This document shows, one piece after another, positions 20,612-29,421 of a stretch of DNA of 31,120 bases. The stretch's first letter is position 1. The number at the start of each line of letters is the position of its first letter. This stretch comes from a virus. Under the pieces are notes generated by a model. The model did not search any database. It was not told where the DNA came from and saw only the letters and a list, made by a program, of their open reading frames with translations. Position numbers and translations under genes: made by a program. Where the stretch lies: the IMG/VR virus record IMGVR_UViG_3300044981_000033, positions 1-31,120 of that record; one strand, written 5' to 3'.

Positions 20612-22121
20612 CTATTTCACCACCGAGAGCATCGGTCCTAAGAGACACCTGACCCCCGAGGGGTTCATGATCTGCAAGGACGTGCCTATCGGGCGCACCG
20701 GCATCCAGCAGTATTCGCACGATCAGGTGCCTGAGGTTCCTGCGGGGTTCGGCGGCATCGTCGACATGGAGAGACCAGCCGACGAGGTGTTTCGCCCGAT
20801 GACCATGGCGTCATTCGAAGGCAAGCCGGTCACCAACGATCATCCTTACACTGGCGGTGTGGGACCTGACAATCACCGGGAGCTGTCAATCGGCCACGTC
20901 CAGAACGTGCGCCGGGGCGCTCATCCCAACGATGACCTATTGCTGGCGGACCTGTTCATCAACGATCCTAACGCTATCGTAGACATCAATGACGGCGGCA
21001 AGAGAGAAATCTCCTGCGGATACGATCACGATGTCATCGTCGTCGATAGGGGTCGAGGAAGGCAGGTGAACATCGTCGGCAATCATGTAGCGCTCGTGGA
21101 TCAGGGCCGGTGTGGCCCGCGATGCGCTATAGGCGACACCGGCAGACGCAGGGTCAATGACAGGAAAGGAAGGGTCATGGCCAAGAACTTCATCAGCGAC
21201 CTGATCTCTCGAGCATTCATGGCCAAGAGCAAGGATGAGCTCGATGAACTCAGGAAAGAAGCGGAAGGAGCGACGGACGGCGAGGGTGCTCTGATGGGCG
21301 GTGGCCCGGACCAGCACGTTCACGTTCACCTTCCATCAGGATCGGAGGCGAAAGTGAAAGACGACAAGGACGAAGAAGAGGAGAAGAAAGAGAAGTCTGA
21401 GGACGCGGCGCTTCGCACCATCGTCCAGGACGGCTTCTCCAAGATCACCGAGAGCTTCAAGAACCTCGATGCTCGCCTGACCAAACTCGAGACCCGCGAC
21501 GCGGGTGACTCCGAGGACGAAGAGGACGAGCTTCCCCCGCAGTTCAAGAAGAAGGGCGGGGACGATGACGATGAAGACGACGACAAGAAGGGGAAGAAGG
21601 ACGAGTTCCCCGGTGCCAATTCCGGCAAGAACCACAACCTCGGGAAGCTCGGTTTCGAGAACCCGTTGTTCAAGTCGGATACCAAGGACAAGGGTCGTCG
21701 TTCGTCGGCAAAGGACTCGGTGGCGTTGGAGGAAAGCTTTGACGACATGTTGGCACGGGCGGAAATCCTCGTGCCTGGCATTCGCATGCCGACATTCGAC
21801 GCCAAGCTATCTCCACAGCAGACGGTGGAGAGGGCATGTGCATTCCGTCGCCGGGTGATCGGTGCGGCGATGCAAGAAGACGACGCCAAGGACATCCTCG
21901 AAGATCTCAACGGAGGGCGTGCCCTTGACCTCAAGCGAATGAGCTGCGACCGGGTGGCTACCATCTTCGACGCAGCGGCAACCATCAAGCAACGGGACAC
22001 TGTCTCGTCTCAGATGGGATCGGGTCGTCAGGCAAAGACGCTCAACCCGGTCACGAGCATCGCCGATGTGCAACAGCGCAACGACGACTACTGGAACCCG
22101 CGCGTCAACAAGCGCCACTGA
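20604..22121 (+). CDS. DUF2213-type prohead protease fused to scaffold
   Basis: A 505-residue protein starting at GTG 20604, with GAGGAG 8 bases upstream. Residues 1-180 match the DUF2213 protease type: KPVTNDHP (74-81), LSIGHV, KREISCGYD (133-141) and NIVGNHVALVDQGRCG (156-171), which carry candidate catalytic His and Ser residues. Residues about 190-350 are highly charged and low in complexity (long Asp/Glu/Lys runs such as DDDDEDDDKKGKK), as expected of a scaffold core, with a coiled-coil stretch (ITESFKNLDARLTKLE). A conserved-looking C-terminus (360-505) would bind the capsid protein. It lies directly before cement and major capsid genes. A nested start for the scaffold part is at 21177. 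Confidence 0.88.
   Translation: MRDYFTTESIGPKRHLTPEGFMICKDVPIGRTGIQQYSHDQVPEVPAGFGGIVDMERPADEVFRPMTMASFEGKPVTNDHPYTGGVGPDNHRELSIGHVQNVRRGAHPNDDLLLADLFINDPNAIVDINDGGKREISCGYDHDVIVVDRGRGRQVNIVGNHVALVDQGRCGPRCAIGDTGRRRVNDRKGRVMAKNFISDLISRAFMAKSKDELDELRKEAEGATDGEGALMGGGPDQHVHVHLPSGSEAKVKDDKDEEEEKKEKSEDAALRTIVQDGFSKITESFKNLDARLTKLETRDAGDSEDEEDELPPQFKKKGGDDDDEDDDKKGKKDEFPGANSGKNHNLGKLGFENPLFKSDTKDKGRRSSAKDSVALEESFDDMLARAEILVPGIRMPTFDAKLSPQQTVERACAFRRRVIGAAMQEDDAKDILEDLNGGRALDLKRMSCDRVATIFDAAATIKQRDTVSSQMGSGRQAKTLNPVTSIADVQQRNDDYWNPRVNKRH
21177..22121 (+). CDS. Nested in-frame scaffold protein (internal start)
   Basis: Met192 of the protease-scaffold frame is preceded by AGGAAAGGAAGGG, a strong ribosome binding site, only a few bases from the ATG. 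Starting here would give a 314-residue scaffold without the protease domain, beginning MAKNFISDLISRAF. The border between protease and scaffold falls exactly here. Lambda C/Nu3 and several other phages use the same nested arrangement. The internal start is inferred from the sequence and not shown to be used. Confidence 0.6.
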   Translation: MAKNFISDLISRAFMAKSKDELDELRKEAEGATDGEGALMGGGPDQHVHVHLPSGSEAKVKDDKDEEEEKKEKSEDAALRTIVQDGFSKITESFKNLDARLTKLETRDAGDSEDEEDELPPQFKKKGGDDDDEDDDKKGKKDEFPGANSGKNHNLGKLGFENPLFKSDTKDKGRRSSAKDSVALEESFDDMLARAEILVPGIRMPTFDAKLSPQQTVERACAFRRRVIGAAMQEDDAKDILEDLNGGRALDLKRMSCDRVATIFDAAATIKQRDTVSSQMGSGRQAKTLNPVTSIADVQQRNDDYWNPRVNKRH

Positions 22122-22138
22122 GAGAAAGGAGACAGCAG

Positions 22139-22666
22139 ATGGTTGCTTATGCATACCGCATGCCCGCCGGTATTCCCGGCGAGGTCACGCGCTACTCGGT
22201 GGGCACCACTATCGAGCAGCAACTGGTGGACCCGAACGCGCCGCCTCCGTCGTATGGCATCCCTGTGGTCATCGACGCAGTTACGCATGGCGTGCGCGGC
22301 ATGGTGGCTGCCGATGTTCTGGGCTTCAACGTGCCCTACGGGTGCGTCGTGCGGCCATACCCGATCCAGCCTTCGGCGGCGGCCAACTATGGTGCGTCGC
22401 CTGTAGGAACGCCGGGTGTGCCCCCGACTCAAGGTATCGTTGATATCTTGAAACGCGGATACATGTCCGTGTCGGTGGTCTGGGCTACCACTCCACCGCT
22501 CAAAGGCGCTCCGGTGTATATCTGGACCGCCGCAAGCGCTGGAGTTCAGGTCCAAGGTGGCTTCACCTCGGACTCGGCCCCAGCTGGCAGCGTCGTCGCA
22601 GCCCCCGCGTATTTCACCGGTCCCGCTGACTCCGCTGGGAACGGCGAGATCGCCTGGAACATCTGA
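22139..22666 (+). CDS. Structural cement (capsid decoration) protein, Gp24-like
   Basis: A 175-residue protein beginning MVAYAYRMPAGIPGEVTR. The start pattern (Y-x-x-RMP-x-G-x-x-G-x-VTR), the middle GCVVRPYPIQP, the QGIVDILKRGYMSV strand and a KGAPVYIW phrase match the Gp24-like structural cement family, which stabilises the capsid shell. It lies between scaffold and major capsid genes, its usual place. The ribosome binding site is AAGGAGA. Length is normal. Confidence 0.85.
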   Translation: MVAYAYRMPAGIPGEVTRYSVGTTIEQQLVDPNAPPPSYGIPVVIDAVTHGVRGMVAADVLGFNVPYGCVVRPYPIQPSAAANYGASPVGTPGVPPTQGIVDILKRGYMSVSVVWATTPPLKGAPVYIWTAASAGVQVQGGFTSDSAPAGSVVAAPAYFTGPADSAGNGEIAWNI

Positions 22667-22678
22667 AAGGAGAGATAG

Positions 22679-23653
22679 ATGTTCACTTTCGACCGCCGCA
22701 CCCTCGACGGGACGGGTGCATTTCTCAACGGTGAATTGGAGCGTCTCGACCAGACGCTTCATGATCCCCTCGTGGCCGTTACCTGGTCACGCGACATCGA
22801 CCTCCGCCAAGACGTGACGGTGGCTGACGACGTGTCATCTTTCACCAACAGCTCTTATGCTGCACCAGGAGGAATTAATCCTGGTGGCAAGAACTGGATT
22901 GGCAAGGACACGAATGCCATCACCGGCATCGCCCTGGACATCGGTAAGACCACCCATCCGCTGTTCCTCTGGGGCACCGAGCTCAAGTATACGATCCCCG
23001 AGCTCGAGTCGGCGATGAAGCTTGGTCGACCCATCGACCAGCAGAAGTATACCGGCATGCGCCTCAAACACCAGATGGATATTGACGAGATGGTGTATGT
23101 GGGCGACATCCCGCTCAACTATCCGGGCCTGCTCAACTCGGCTCAGATCGTCCCCAGCAATGTGGCGGTCGGCGTCGGAGGCGGCACGGCTTGGACATCG
23201 AAGACCCCGGACGAGATCTTGGCCGATGTCAATACACTGGTCACCACGACTTGGCAGACCAGCGCATGGGCGGCCATCCCCGACCGGCTGCTCCTGCCTC
23301 CGGCCCAGTATTCATACACCGTCTCGCAGAAGGTGTCGAATGCTGGCAACATCTCCATCCTGCGTTTCTTGGAGGAGAACAACCTCGCCGACCAGAACGG
23401 CGGATCGCTCAAGATCCTCCCGGCCAAGTGGCTGATCGGCATGGGTGTCGGCGGCACTCCGGGTCAGGTTGGAACGGTGGATCGGATGATCTGCTACTCC
23501 AAGGACCGCGAGCGGGTTCGTTTCCCGATGACACTACTGATGCGCACTCCGCTTCAGTATGAGTCCATTTATCACAAGGCAACCTACTTCGGGCGTCTTG
23601 GGGTGATGGAATTCGTGTATCCCGAGACCATAGGGTATGCGGACGGTCTCTGA
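22679..23653 (+). CDS. Major capsid protein (DUF2184 type)
   Basis: A 324-residue protein matching the DUF2184 major capsid family in size and position. Visible phrases are ERLDQTLHDPLVAVTWSRD, a glycine-rich loop, PLFLWGTELKYTIPELESA, the MDIDEMVYVGD segment, PGLLNS, the DRLLLPPAQYSY strand, ILRFLEENNLAD, and a C-terminal RMICYSKDRERVRFPM with MEFVYPETIGY. It forms the icosahedral shell with an HK97-like fold expected. No cleavage site is identified, although the upstream protease suggests processing of partner proteins. AAGGAGA precedes the ATG by 5 bases. Confidence 0.93.
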   Translation: MFTFDRRTLDGTGAFLNGELERLDQTLHDPLVAVTWSRDIDLRQDVTVADDVSSFTNSSYAAPGGINPGGKNWIGKDTNAITGIALDIGKTTHPLFLWGTELKYTIPELESAMKLGRPIDQQKYTGMRLKHQMDIDEMVYVGDIPLNYPGLLNSAQIVPSNVAVGVGGGTAWTSKTPDEILADVNTLVTTTWQTSAWAAIPDRLLLPPAQYSYTVSQKVSNAGNISILRFLEENNLADQNGGSLKILPAKWLIGMGVGGTPGQVGTVDRMICYSKDRERVRFPMTLLMRTPLQYESIYHKATYFGRLGVMEFVYPETIGYADGL

Positions 23654-23674
23654 CATTGATAGGAGGTCGATAAG

Positions 23675-24112
23675 ATGTCAACCGTGCAAGTCAACCTTGC
23701 TCACGCATTCAACCTACGGGTCATCGTGGGCAAGAACACTGTGATGTTCCCGCTTCGGCGGGGACTCAACTGGATCGACGAGTCGCTGAAGGAAACGCCG
23801 GAGTGGAAGGCGTTGATCACCCGCATCGAGCTACCTATCGAGGCGGTGCAAGCGCAACTCGCCGATCCAGTTCGGGGACTAAGCGGCGGGGTGCCAGCTA
23901 ACCCCGACGCCGCTGTGGCTCTGGCGAAAGCCAACGCTGAACGCGCCATCGAGGAGAACAGGCTATACGAACAGCGTCAGAAGGAGAATGAGGAGATCGA
24001 GAAGTCTCGGGCCAAATCGGTGTCCGAGGCCGAGCAGGATCCCGGTCCCCTACACGGCCACCCTGTGGACGAGCGCATTCCCAAATCCGCTCGGAGAGGT
24101 AGGAGGAAATAA
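23675..24112 (+). CDS. Head-region hypothetical protein
   Basis: A 145-residue protein starting [19 protein letters not shown]. The N-terminal half has strands ([19 protein letters not shown]) and a helix ([16 protein letters not shown]). The second half is a long charged helix ([20 protein letters not shown] and beyond), a likely coiled coil, ending in a basic tail. Small proteins opening with FNLR and a turn of this kind follow the capsid gene in several phages, but their role is unknown. AGGAGG lies 8 bases upstream. The stop overlaps the next start (TAATG). Confidence 0.75.
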   Translation: MSTVQVNLAHAFNLRVIVGKNTVMFPLRRGLNWIDESLKETPEWKALITRIELPIEAVQAQLADPVRGLSGGVPANPDAAVALAKANAERAIEENRLYEQRQKENEEIEKSRAKSVSEAEQDPGPLHGHPVDERIPKSARRGRRK

Positions 24113-24414
24113 TGCCTCTTAAGCAAGGATCCTCGAAAGAGACCATCTCTCAGAACATACGAGGGGAGATGCACAAGGGGAAACCTCAGAAGCAGGCTAT
24201 AGCCATCGCCATGCGCACGGCGGGGGTGCCGAAGAACGATCAGACACCTCCGTCTGCGACTGCCGCTCCGTCTCCTTCGGTCACCCCTCCCTCCAACGTA
24301 ACGGTGGGGCCGAAGGGAGATGAGAAGATTGCCGACTATCGTCCCGCCGGTCCTCCCGGACTGTCGCTCGACGACATCCAACAAGCAGCCGATAAGCTGT
24401 GGAATAAGAAGTGA
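24112..24414 (+). CDS. Small protein with SSxxTISxNI motif
   Basis: A 100-residue protein whose first 35 residues ([20 protein letters not shown], then [13 protein letters not shown]) match a short motif common in phages: KxGSSxxTISxNIxxxxxxGxPQKQAxAIAL. Its function is unknown; such motifs occur as stand-alone small proteins or at protein ends. The rest is Pro/Ser-rich, and the C-terminal helix is [17 protein letters not shown]. It lies between capsid and connector genes. Confidence 0.82.
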   Translation: MPLKQGSSKETISQNIRGEMHKGKPQKQAIAIAMRTAGVPKNDQTPPSATAAPSPSVTPPSNVTVGPKGDEKIADYRPAGPPGLSLDDIQQAADKLWNKK

Positions 24415-24842
24415 CAGCGACCATCACCACCTTCAGGGACCATTACCCTGAATTCTTTGATGTCGGGGCCTATCCCGACAGTTTAGTGACATTCTATCTG
24501 CAGTGGGGATACGACATGCTCAACAATGTCCCTACGCAGGATCCTAACTTCGTCGGCATTCCTGGGGCGTTGCGATGGGGCAAGATGCTCGACCGATATG
24601 TCGAGCTGTGGTGCGCCCATTGCATCACTCTGGAACAGCAGGCTAAGAAGACCGCCGACGCCGGTGGCACTCCTGGAATTTCCACAGGGGCCATCTCGGG
24701 ACAGACTGTCGGCCCTATCGGCGTCACCTATAACGCGTCGGTGGGCGTCGAGGAGAACGCCGGATGGTTCGGTCTAACCATCTACGGCAATCGTCTATTC
24801 GCCATGATCCTGATGGCGGGATCGGGCGGCCTGGTAATCTGA
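24411..24842 (+). CDS. DUF4054-type head-tail connector protein
   Basis: A 143-residue protein starting at GTG 24411, overlapping the upstream TGA. It matches DUF4054: [19 protein letters not shown] opening, a helix with [19 protein letters not shown] (His in the AHC phrase), a Gly/Ser-rich [15 protein letters not shown] strand and a final [18 protein letters not shown]. These proteins probably act as head completion adaptors under the portal. Position fits. Confidence 0.85.
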   Translation: MTATITTFRDHYPEFFDVGAYPDSLVTFYLQWGYDMLNNVPTQDPNFVGIPGALRWGKMLDRYVELWCAHCITLEQQAKKTADAGGTPGISTGAISGQTVGPIGVTYNASVGVEENAGWFGLTIYGNRLFAMILMAGSGGLVI

Positions 24843-25333
24843 TGCCCGCGCGCATCACCCTCGTCACTCAGGTGGACAACATGCCGCTGGTCCAGGCGTG
24901 GGTGAACTCAATCCAGAAAGTCAGCTTGTATGTGGGCATAACCGAGGAGACTAATCCGCGTGACGTGCCGAGCCGGATTGGCAACATCGCCCTGGCGGCT
25001 ATCATGGAGAGTGGAGCCCCATCGATGAACGTGCCGCCTCGACCGTTCATGAAGCCAGGAATTGATCTGGTGAAGAGCGACGCGCGGGTGATGATGAAAC
25101 GGGCGGCGGAGGCTCTTTACAGAAAAGATAAAACTTCGGCTAAGAATATATTGGAGGAGCTTGGACGAGTATCTGTGGTCTCCATCCAAGGAGTGATCGA
25201 GTCCAGCCCGCCACCGCCTCTCGATCCAGGATCGGTCAAACGGCGCAAGCAGCGCGGCACGATGAGCACCAACACATTGGATGAGACGGGACAGTTGAAA
25301 GAGTCCATCACCTCCGAGGTTAGGGGTTTGTGA
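24842..25333 (+). CDS. Gp10/neck-type head-tail joining protein
   Basis: A 163-residue protein starting [13 protein letters not shown] at 24842 on the last base of the previous TGA. The phrases VSLYVGITEE, NIALAAIMESGAPSMNVP, RPFMKPGID, a long helix, PPPLDPGSVKRRK and DETGQLKESIT match small HK97 gp10-like neck or tail completion proteins: an N-x-x-x-A-x-x-x-E-x-G-AP-x-x-x-VP-x-RPF motif and a C-terminal TGQLxxSI. It would join the tail to the head. An upstream in-frame start at 24764 lies within the neighbouring gene and is rejected. Confidence 0.85.
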   Translation: MPARITLVTQVDNMPLVQAWVNSIQKVSLYVGITEETNPRDVPSRIGNIALAAIMESGAPSMNVPPRPFMKPGIDLVKSDARVMMKRAAEALYRKDKTSAKNILEELGRVSVVSIQGVIESSPPPPLDPGSVKRRKQRGTMSTNTLDETGQLKESITSEVRGL

Positions 25334-25334
25334 T

Positions 25335-25721
25335 ATGCCTGGCTTAGACGTTAACGATGTCCTCGCCAATCCGTTGTTCTTCACATACTTTGATGTGTTC
25401 CGTTACGACCAGGAACTGGTGGATGGCGTGACGCACGTATCTAACCCGAAGGATTTTCGCGGTGTCTCGGGTGTGGTCACTGCCATTCGGGGCCGGGAGC
25501 TCGAGCGGTTCCCGGAAGAGGAGAGACTCTCGGGCGCGATCCAGATCTATACCAAGTTCCGATTGACGGGAGGCAAAGGGGCGACATCGGCGGACGAGGT
25601 TGAATGGCCGGTCAACTCTGGTGTCTTCTACATCGTCATTCAGGTGGATGACTGGTCGCAGTTCGGTCGCGGTTTCGTGCAAGCGATCTGCACTCTTGGG
25701 CAACTCAATCCTCCGAGGTAA
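25335..25721 (+). CDS. Connector/tail-completion protein
   Basis: A 128-residue protein beginning MPGLDVNDVLANPLFFTYFD. The opening (MPG-L-D-V-x-D-V-L-x-x-P-x-F) and the later strands (IQIYTKFRLTG, NSGVFYIVIQVDDWSQFGRG and a final FVQAICTLG) match small phage proteins that sit between the neck and tail terminator genes. The fold is likely a beta barrel with an interface for the tail. The start at 25335 has only a modest AGGGG site; the previous stop is one base upstream. Confidence 0.78.
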   Translation: MPGLDVNDVLANPLFFTYFDVFRYDQELVDGVTHVSNPKDFRGVSGVVTAIRGRELERFPEEERLSGAIQIYTKFRLTGGKGATSADEVEWPVNSGVFYIVIQVDDWSQFGRGFVQAICTLGQLNPPR

Positions 25722-25723
25722 CG

Positions 25724-26455
25724 ATGACTCGTGGCGTTCCCATCAATCCTCCTCGCCCGCCGCCCACACCTCCACCATGGGATCAGTGGACGCAACCCGA
25801 TAGCCGGGTGTTCGGATATGTCCAGCCGACGCCGGACAGCCCGCCATACCTCGAGGACTACGACCTCGAGCATTTCTTGCAGCAGATGGTGTTCGGCATC
25901 ACCGGTCTGCCGACTAACATGGTGCGGCCGCGGTGGCAGGAACTTCCGCCCAAGTCACCGGAGCGGACCGTCGACTGGTGCGCCATCGGCATCCAGGAAG
26001 AGACACCGGACGACAACGCCGCGTTCATCCACCATGGCTACTCGACGCAGAACCAGTTGGGATACGACGAGATGCAGCGGCACGAGGAGCTGACCATTCT
26101 GGCGTCGTTCTACGGTCCACACTGCCGGGGTAACGCCCACCTGTTGCGGGACGGGTTGTCGGTGGCTCAGAACCGAGACGCCATGCTTCTCAACGGCATG
26201 GGCTTCGTCGCGTCGGGATCGGTGCGCCAGGCCCCCGAGCTGGTCAACATGGCATGGCGGCGGCGATACGACTTCGACTTCACCATTCGCCACGTCGCCG
26301 TCAGATACTATCCGATACGCAACCTGCTCACGGCGCATGGTCTTATTCACCGGGATCCTCCTGGAGATATCGAGAATTGGGAGACGCAGCCTTATCCCGA
26401 GCCGCGTCAATTGAAACTACCACTGGAAGGAGAAGGCAATGGTCAAGGGTCTTGA
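25724..26455 (+). CDS. Tail terminator / neck terminator protein
   Basis: A 243-residue protein. After a Pro-rich start ([11 protein letters not shown]) it has [60 protein letters not shown] and [15 protein letters not shown] with a V-R-Y-Y ending. These match the phage tail (neck) terminator family seen beside DUF3383 sheaths (pattern GLP-x-x-x-V-x-PRWQ, LRDGL-x-x-x-QNR, R-x-D). It would cap the tail tube and sheath. The last 17 bases overlap the sheath gene. A Pro/acidic C-terminus follows. Confidence 0.87.
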   Translation: MTRGVPINPPRPPPTPPPWDQWTQPDSRVFGYVQPTPDSPPYLEDYDLEHFLQQMVFGITGLPTNMVRPRWQELPPKSPERTVDWCAIGIQEETPDDNAAFIHHGYSTQNQLGYDEMQRHEELTILASFYGPHCRGNAHLLRDGLSVAQNRDAMLLNGMGFVASGSVRQAPELVNMAWRRRYDFDFTIRHVAVRYYPIRNLLTAHGLIHRDPPGDIENWETQPYPEPRQLKLPLEGEGNGQGS

Positions 26456-28274
26456 TGTCAGCGATGTCGTAAACGTCCAGGTCGTCATCCAGCCCCTGGC
26501 CGCGCCGCTGCGCAACTTCGGCACGTTGATGATCCTGGGATCTTCCCCGATCATCGACACCAACGAGAGATACAGGCAATACTCCAATCTCACCGAGGTG
26601 GAGGACGATTTCGGCGTAGCGTTGCCCGAGTCGCTCGCCGCCGATTTGTTCTTCTCGCAGTCTCCGCAACCAAGTATCTTGTATATCGGTCGATGGGCTC
26701 AGAACGATACGTCGGGCGAGATGCATGGTGCCATCCAGACACCGGCTCAGCAGTCGATCCAGAACTGGATACCTATCGCCAACGGAGCGATGAACATCTC
26801 TGTCGATGGCGTGCCGGTGCGTCTACAGGGAATGAACTTCACCGCCATCACTAATCTCAACGGTGTGGCTGCTATCATCCAGACGGCTCTACGCGCCGCT
26901 CCTCCCGGCGGTCCGGGTATCTCTGGGGCGACGGTGCAGTGGGATCCTTTCAATGATCGCTTCAACATTATGTCGGGATCGACTGGCCCCACGTCGTCAG
27001 TCAGCTGGGCCAGGCCGCCAACGGCATCGGGGAACATCTTGTTCTCGGCTATCCCCAACAATGGAGACACCATCACTCTCAACGGATCAGTGATCTCGTT
27101 TGTCACCGGACCGGCGCAGAACGCCTCCGAGGTGGAGATCGGCCCCGACGTGCCGACCACGCTGGAGAGTCTCATGTCGGTGCTCCAGTCGAGCACGGAC
27201 ACCAACGTCCTGCTATTCTCCTTCTGGGAGGATGGCGTCGACACCTTGTATCTCGAGGCGGCTGCTCCCGGAGTGGGTGGAGCGGCATTGACCATCGCCG
27301 CGTCGGCGGCCACGGTTAGCGCTCCGACATTGCTGGGCGGCGCTGGCACGGACATCTCGGCAGTGGCGTTCCTCACCGAGGCGAGCGGCGCTCCGGCTCC
27401 GGTCGATGGTGTGGACTCTGAGACGCTGCCCGAGGCGGTGGCCACATTCGCCGATATCTCTGGTGACTGGTATGGCCTGATGTATGCGGTGACCACACCT
27501 CCTCCGATTGCCGACATCATTATCGCTGCTGAGCAGATTGAGGGATACGACACGTCTCGGATATTCGGCATCACCTACCAGAATACCGACGTGCTCAATT
27601 CTGCCGTCCAGTCTGATCTGCCATCGCAGCTCCAGTCCCTCGATCTCAAACGGACGTTCACCTTCTACTCGCAATCGTCACCCTACGCTGTGGCGTCGGC
27701 GTTCGGGCGGGCGTTCACCGTGAACTTCGAGGGGTCCAACACCACCATCACCCTCAAGTTCAAGCAGGAGCCGGGGATCGTGCCCGAGACGTTGACCGAG
27801 TCTTGGGCGGCGACGCTGCGGGCCAAGAACTGCAACGTCTACGTCAGGTATAACAACTCGACCGCCATCATCCAGGAAGGTGTGATGGCCAACGGATACT
27901 TCTTCGATGAGGTGCATGGCACCGACTGGCTGCAGAACCGGGTGCAGACCGACGTGTATAATCTGCTCTACCAGTCGACCACTAAGATCCCACAGACCGA
28001 CGCCGGGACGCACCAGATCGTCAACGTCATCGAGGCGGCCTGCGTCCAGGCTGTGACCAACGGGCTGGTCGCTCCCGGAGTGTGGACAGCTGGGGGCTTC
28101 GGTCAGCTATCAATGGGCGACACATTGACCAAAGGCTTCTACGTATACGCCCCACCTGTGGCGACGCAGGATCAGGCGGATCGTGAAGCGCGCAAGTCGG
28201 TGCTCATTCAGGTCGCCGCCAAACTGGCGGGGGCCATTCACTTCGTCGGTGTCATTATCAACGTCAATAGGTAA
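26439..28274 (+). CDS. Contractile tail sheath protein (DUF3383 type)
   Basis: A 611-residue protein beginning [17 protein letters not shown]. The DUF3383 features are [35 protein letters not shown], the [16 protein letters not shown] phrase, internal beta modules ([25 protein letters not shown]), then [39 protein letters not shown] and [16 protein letters not shown]. Sheath proteins form the contractile outer tail. It is longer than usual for the family because of the inserted beta modules (about 200-300). The SD GGAAGGAG lies 8 bases upstream. Together with the downstream tube gene this sets the phage as a myovirus. Confidence 0.93.
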   Translation: MVKGLDVSDVVNVQVVIQPLAAPLRNFGTLMILGSSPIIDTNERYRQYSNLTEVEDDFGVALPESLAADLFFSQSPQPSILYIGRWAQNDTSGEMHGAIQTPAQQSIQNWIPIANGAMNISVDGVPVRLQGMNFTAITNLNGVAAIIQTALRAAPPGGPGISGATVQWDPFNDRFNIMSGSTGPTSSVSWARPPTASGNILFSAIPNNGDTITLNGSVISFVTGPAQNASEVEIGPDVPTTLESLMSVLQSSTDTNVLLFSFWEDGVDTLYLEAAAPGVGGAALTIAASAATVSAPTLLGGAGTDISAVAFLTEASGAPAPVDGVDSETLPEAVATFADISGDWYGLMYAVTTPPPIADIIIAAEQIEGYDTSRIFGITYQNTDVLNSAVQSDLPSQLQSLDLKRTFTFYSQSSPYAVASAFGRAFTVNFEGSNTTITLKFKQEPGIVPETLTESWAATLRAKNCNVYVRYNNSTAIIQEGVMANGYFFDEVHGTDWLQNRVQTDVYNLLYQSTTKIPQTDAGTHQIVNVIEAACVQAVTNGLVAPGVWTAGGFGQLSMGDTLTKGFYVYAPPVATQDQADREARKSVLIQVAAKLAGAIHFVGVIINVNR

Positions 28275-28286
28275 AGGAGGTCATCT

Positions 28287-28748
28287 ATGTCTCAGTATGT
28301 CTATTCGTTCCTGGACATCCTGGGGGCGGTCACCGGCCCTGGCATGTCGTTCTCCATCGGCATGGACGAGGGGATCGCCGAGGAAGGCATCACCATCGCC
28401 ATGGACGAGAACAAGAACACCAAGACCATGGGCGCGGATGGATCGGGCATGCATTCGCTGCACGCGGGCAAGGGAGGGTCGGTCACCATCCGCACCCTCA
28501 AGACTTCCCCGCTCAACTACATGCTGGATCAGGCATACAACTTCCAGACGACATCGTCTGCGAACCACGGACAGAATATCATCTCGATCCGCGACGTGGC
28601 TCGAGGTGACTCATTTACCGCCCAGCAATGCGCGTTCCGTAAGCTTCCAGACAACATCAATGCCAAGGACGGCGGCACCATGGAATGGGTCTTCGATGCT
28701 ATCATCGTCGACATGCTCCTGGGCAATGGCACACCTGCGGTTACGTGA
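28287..28748 (+). CDS. Tail tube protein (DUF3277 type)
   Basis: A 153-residue protein matching DUF3277: YSFLDILGAVTGPGMSFSIG, then EGITIAMDENKNT, MGADGSGMHSLHAGKGG, VTIRTLKTSPLNYMLDQAYN, NHGQNIISIRDVARGD, FRKLPDNI and an EWVFDA ending. In known members of this tail gene order, it follows the sheath and forms the inner tube. AAAGGAGG lies 6 bases upstream of the ATG. Length is normal for the family. Confidence 0.92.
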   Translation: MSQYVYSFLDILGAVTGPGMSFSIGMDEGIAEEGITIAMDENKNTKTMGADGSGMHSLHAGKGGSVTIRTLKTSPLNYMLDQAYNFQTTSSANHGQNIISIRDVARGDSFTAQQCAFRKLPDNINAKDGGTMEWVFDAIIVDMLLGNGTPAVT

Positions 28749-28756
28749 GGTGAGCC

Positions 28757-29236
28757 ATGGAGTTCGAGGTCAATGGCCGGAACTACCGGTCCGCCAGGAT
28801 GGATGCGATGACTCAGTTCAACGTCATCCGTCGACTCGCTCCGATCATGGAGCCATTGGGTCAATACATCAAGGAGAGCTCTAAGGTCGTCCCCAAGCTA
28901 AACGGAGATGGTAGTCTGGACACATCGGCGACAAACCAGGAAGCGGTGGTCAACGCCATGCCGATCATCAAGGCCATCGCCGAGTTGCCTGAGGAGACGA
29001 CCGACTACGTCATATCGACGTGCATGAACCTGGTGAAGCGGGATGAAGGCCAGGGTCGCGGATGGGCTCCGGTGTGGAATGAGCGGGCGCATCGCCCGCA
29101 GATGGAAGACATCGACATGGGGTCTATGCTGCAAATCGTGATCAATGTTCTCGGAGGGTCGTTCGGACCTTTTTTTCCAGAGAGAAACTGGTCATCAGAA
29201 ACCAGGAGAGACGGTCCATCGATTTTGAACCAGTGA
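28757..29236 (+). CDS. Tail assembly chaperone, short form (gpG-like)
   Basis: A 159-residue protein. The beginning (MEFEVNGRNYRSARMDAMTQ) and helical body (FNVIRRLAPIMEPLG, MPIIKAIAELPEETTDYVI, MLQIVINVLGGSFGPFF) match tail assembly chaperones found between tube and tape measure genes in this phage type. Translation of the normal frame ends 20 codons after a run of seven T's (29170-29176). A -1 shift there would join it to the second frame. The chaperone coats the tape measure before tube assembly. The ATG at 28757 follows a GAGGTGAGCC leader. Confidence 0.82.
   Translation: MEFEVNGRNYRSARMDAMTQFNVIRRLAPIMEPLGQYIKESSKVVPKLNGDGSLDTSATNQEAVVNAMPIIKAIAELPEETTDYVISTCMNLVKRDEGQGRGWAPVWNERAHRPQMEDIDMGSMLQIVINVLGGSFGPFFPERNWSSETRRDGPSILNQ
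29170..29176 (+). other. T TTT TTT slippery heptamer (-1 frameshift site)
   Basis: Seven T's lie in register with the reading frame as T TTT TTT, the X XXY YYZ form. A -1 slip lets the ribosome continue in the downstream frame up to the stop at 29421. Short inverted repeats follow (CCAG at 29177-29180 with CTGG at 29188-29191; CTGG also with CCAG at 29202-29205), which may or may not act as a stimulator. Confidence 0.8.
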
Positions 29237-29421
29237 GATTGCCCGACGATCTCGATTACATGATGGGGCCAGTCGATGCTGGCATGTGCAAGTTCGAGAG
29301 TCTGATCGATGGCACGTTGGATCTGTCTCACGTCGATCTGATGAACGACACCCTGCGGGCCAAGTCTGAAAATGAAACCAGAGCTCACGAGGCAATGCGT
29401 CGCCGAATGGAGAGGAAGTAA
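29176..29421 (+). CDS. Frameshift extension of tail assembly chaperone (gpGT-like)
   Basis: Read in the -1 frame after the T run, this region continues without a stop for 81 residues: SREKLVIRNQERRSIDFEPV, then RLPDDLDYMMGPVDAGMCKF, SLIDGTLDLSHVDLMNDTLR and a charged C-terminus. It has no good independent start (a GTG at 29233 lacks a clear SD), and its content (LPDD-x-x-Y-M-x-G-x-x-D-x-G-M-C-x-F-x-x-L) is like the C-terminal part of this family. The fused product would have 221 residues. Frameshifted tail chaperones are known in many tailed phages, but the shift is not shown here experimentally. Confidence 0.78.
   Translation, partial: SREKLVIRNQERRSIDFEPVRLPDDLDYMMGPVDAGMCKFESLIDGTLDLSHVDLMNDTLRAKSENETRAHEAMRRRMERK

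Noticed and set aside
21326-22000. Minus-strand frame rich in Ser and Phe opposite the scaffold
   Set aside because: It is the mirror of Asp/Glu/Lys codon runs (GAC/GAG/AAG) in the scaffold; low complexity, not a gene.
24764-24842. Longer start for the neck protein at 24764
   Set aside because: The extra 26 residues overlap the DUF4054 gene and look random; ATG 24842 abuts the previous stop and opens the family-like sequence.
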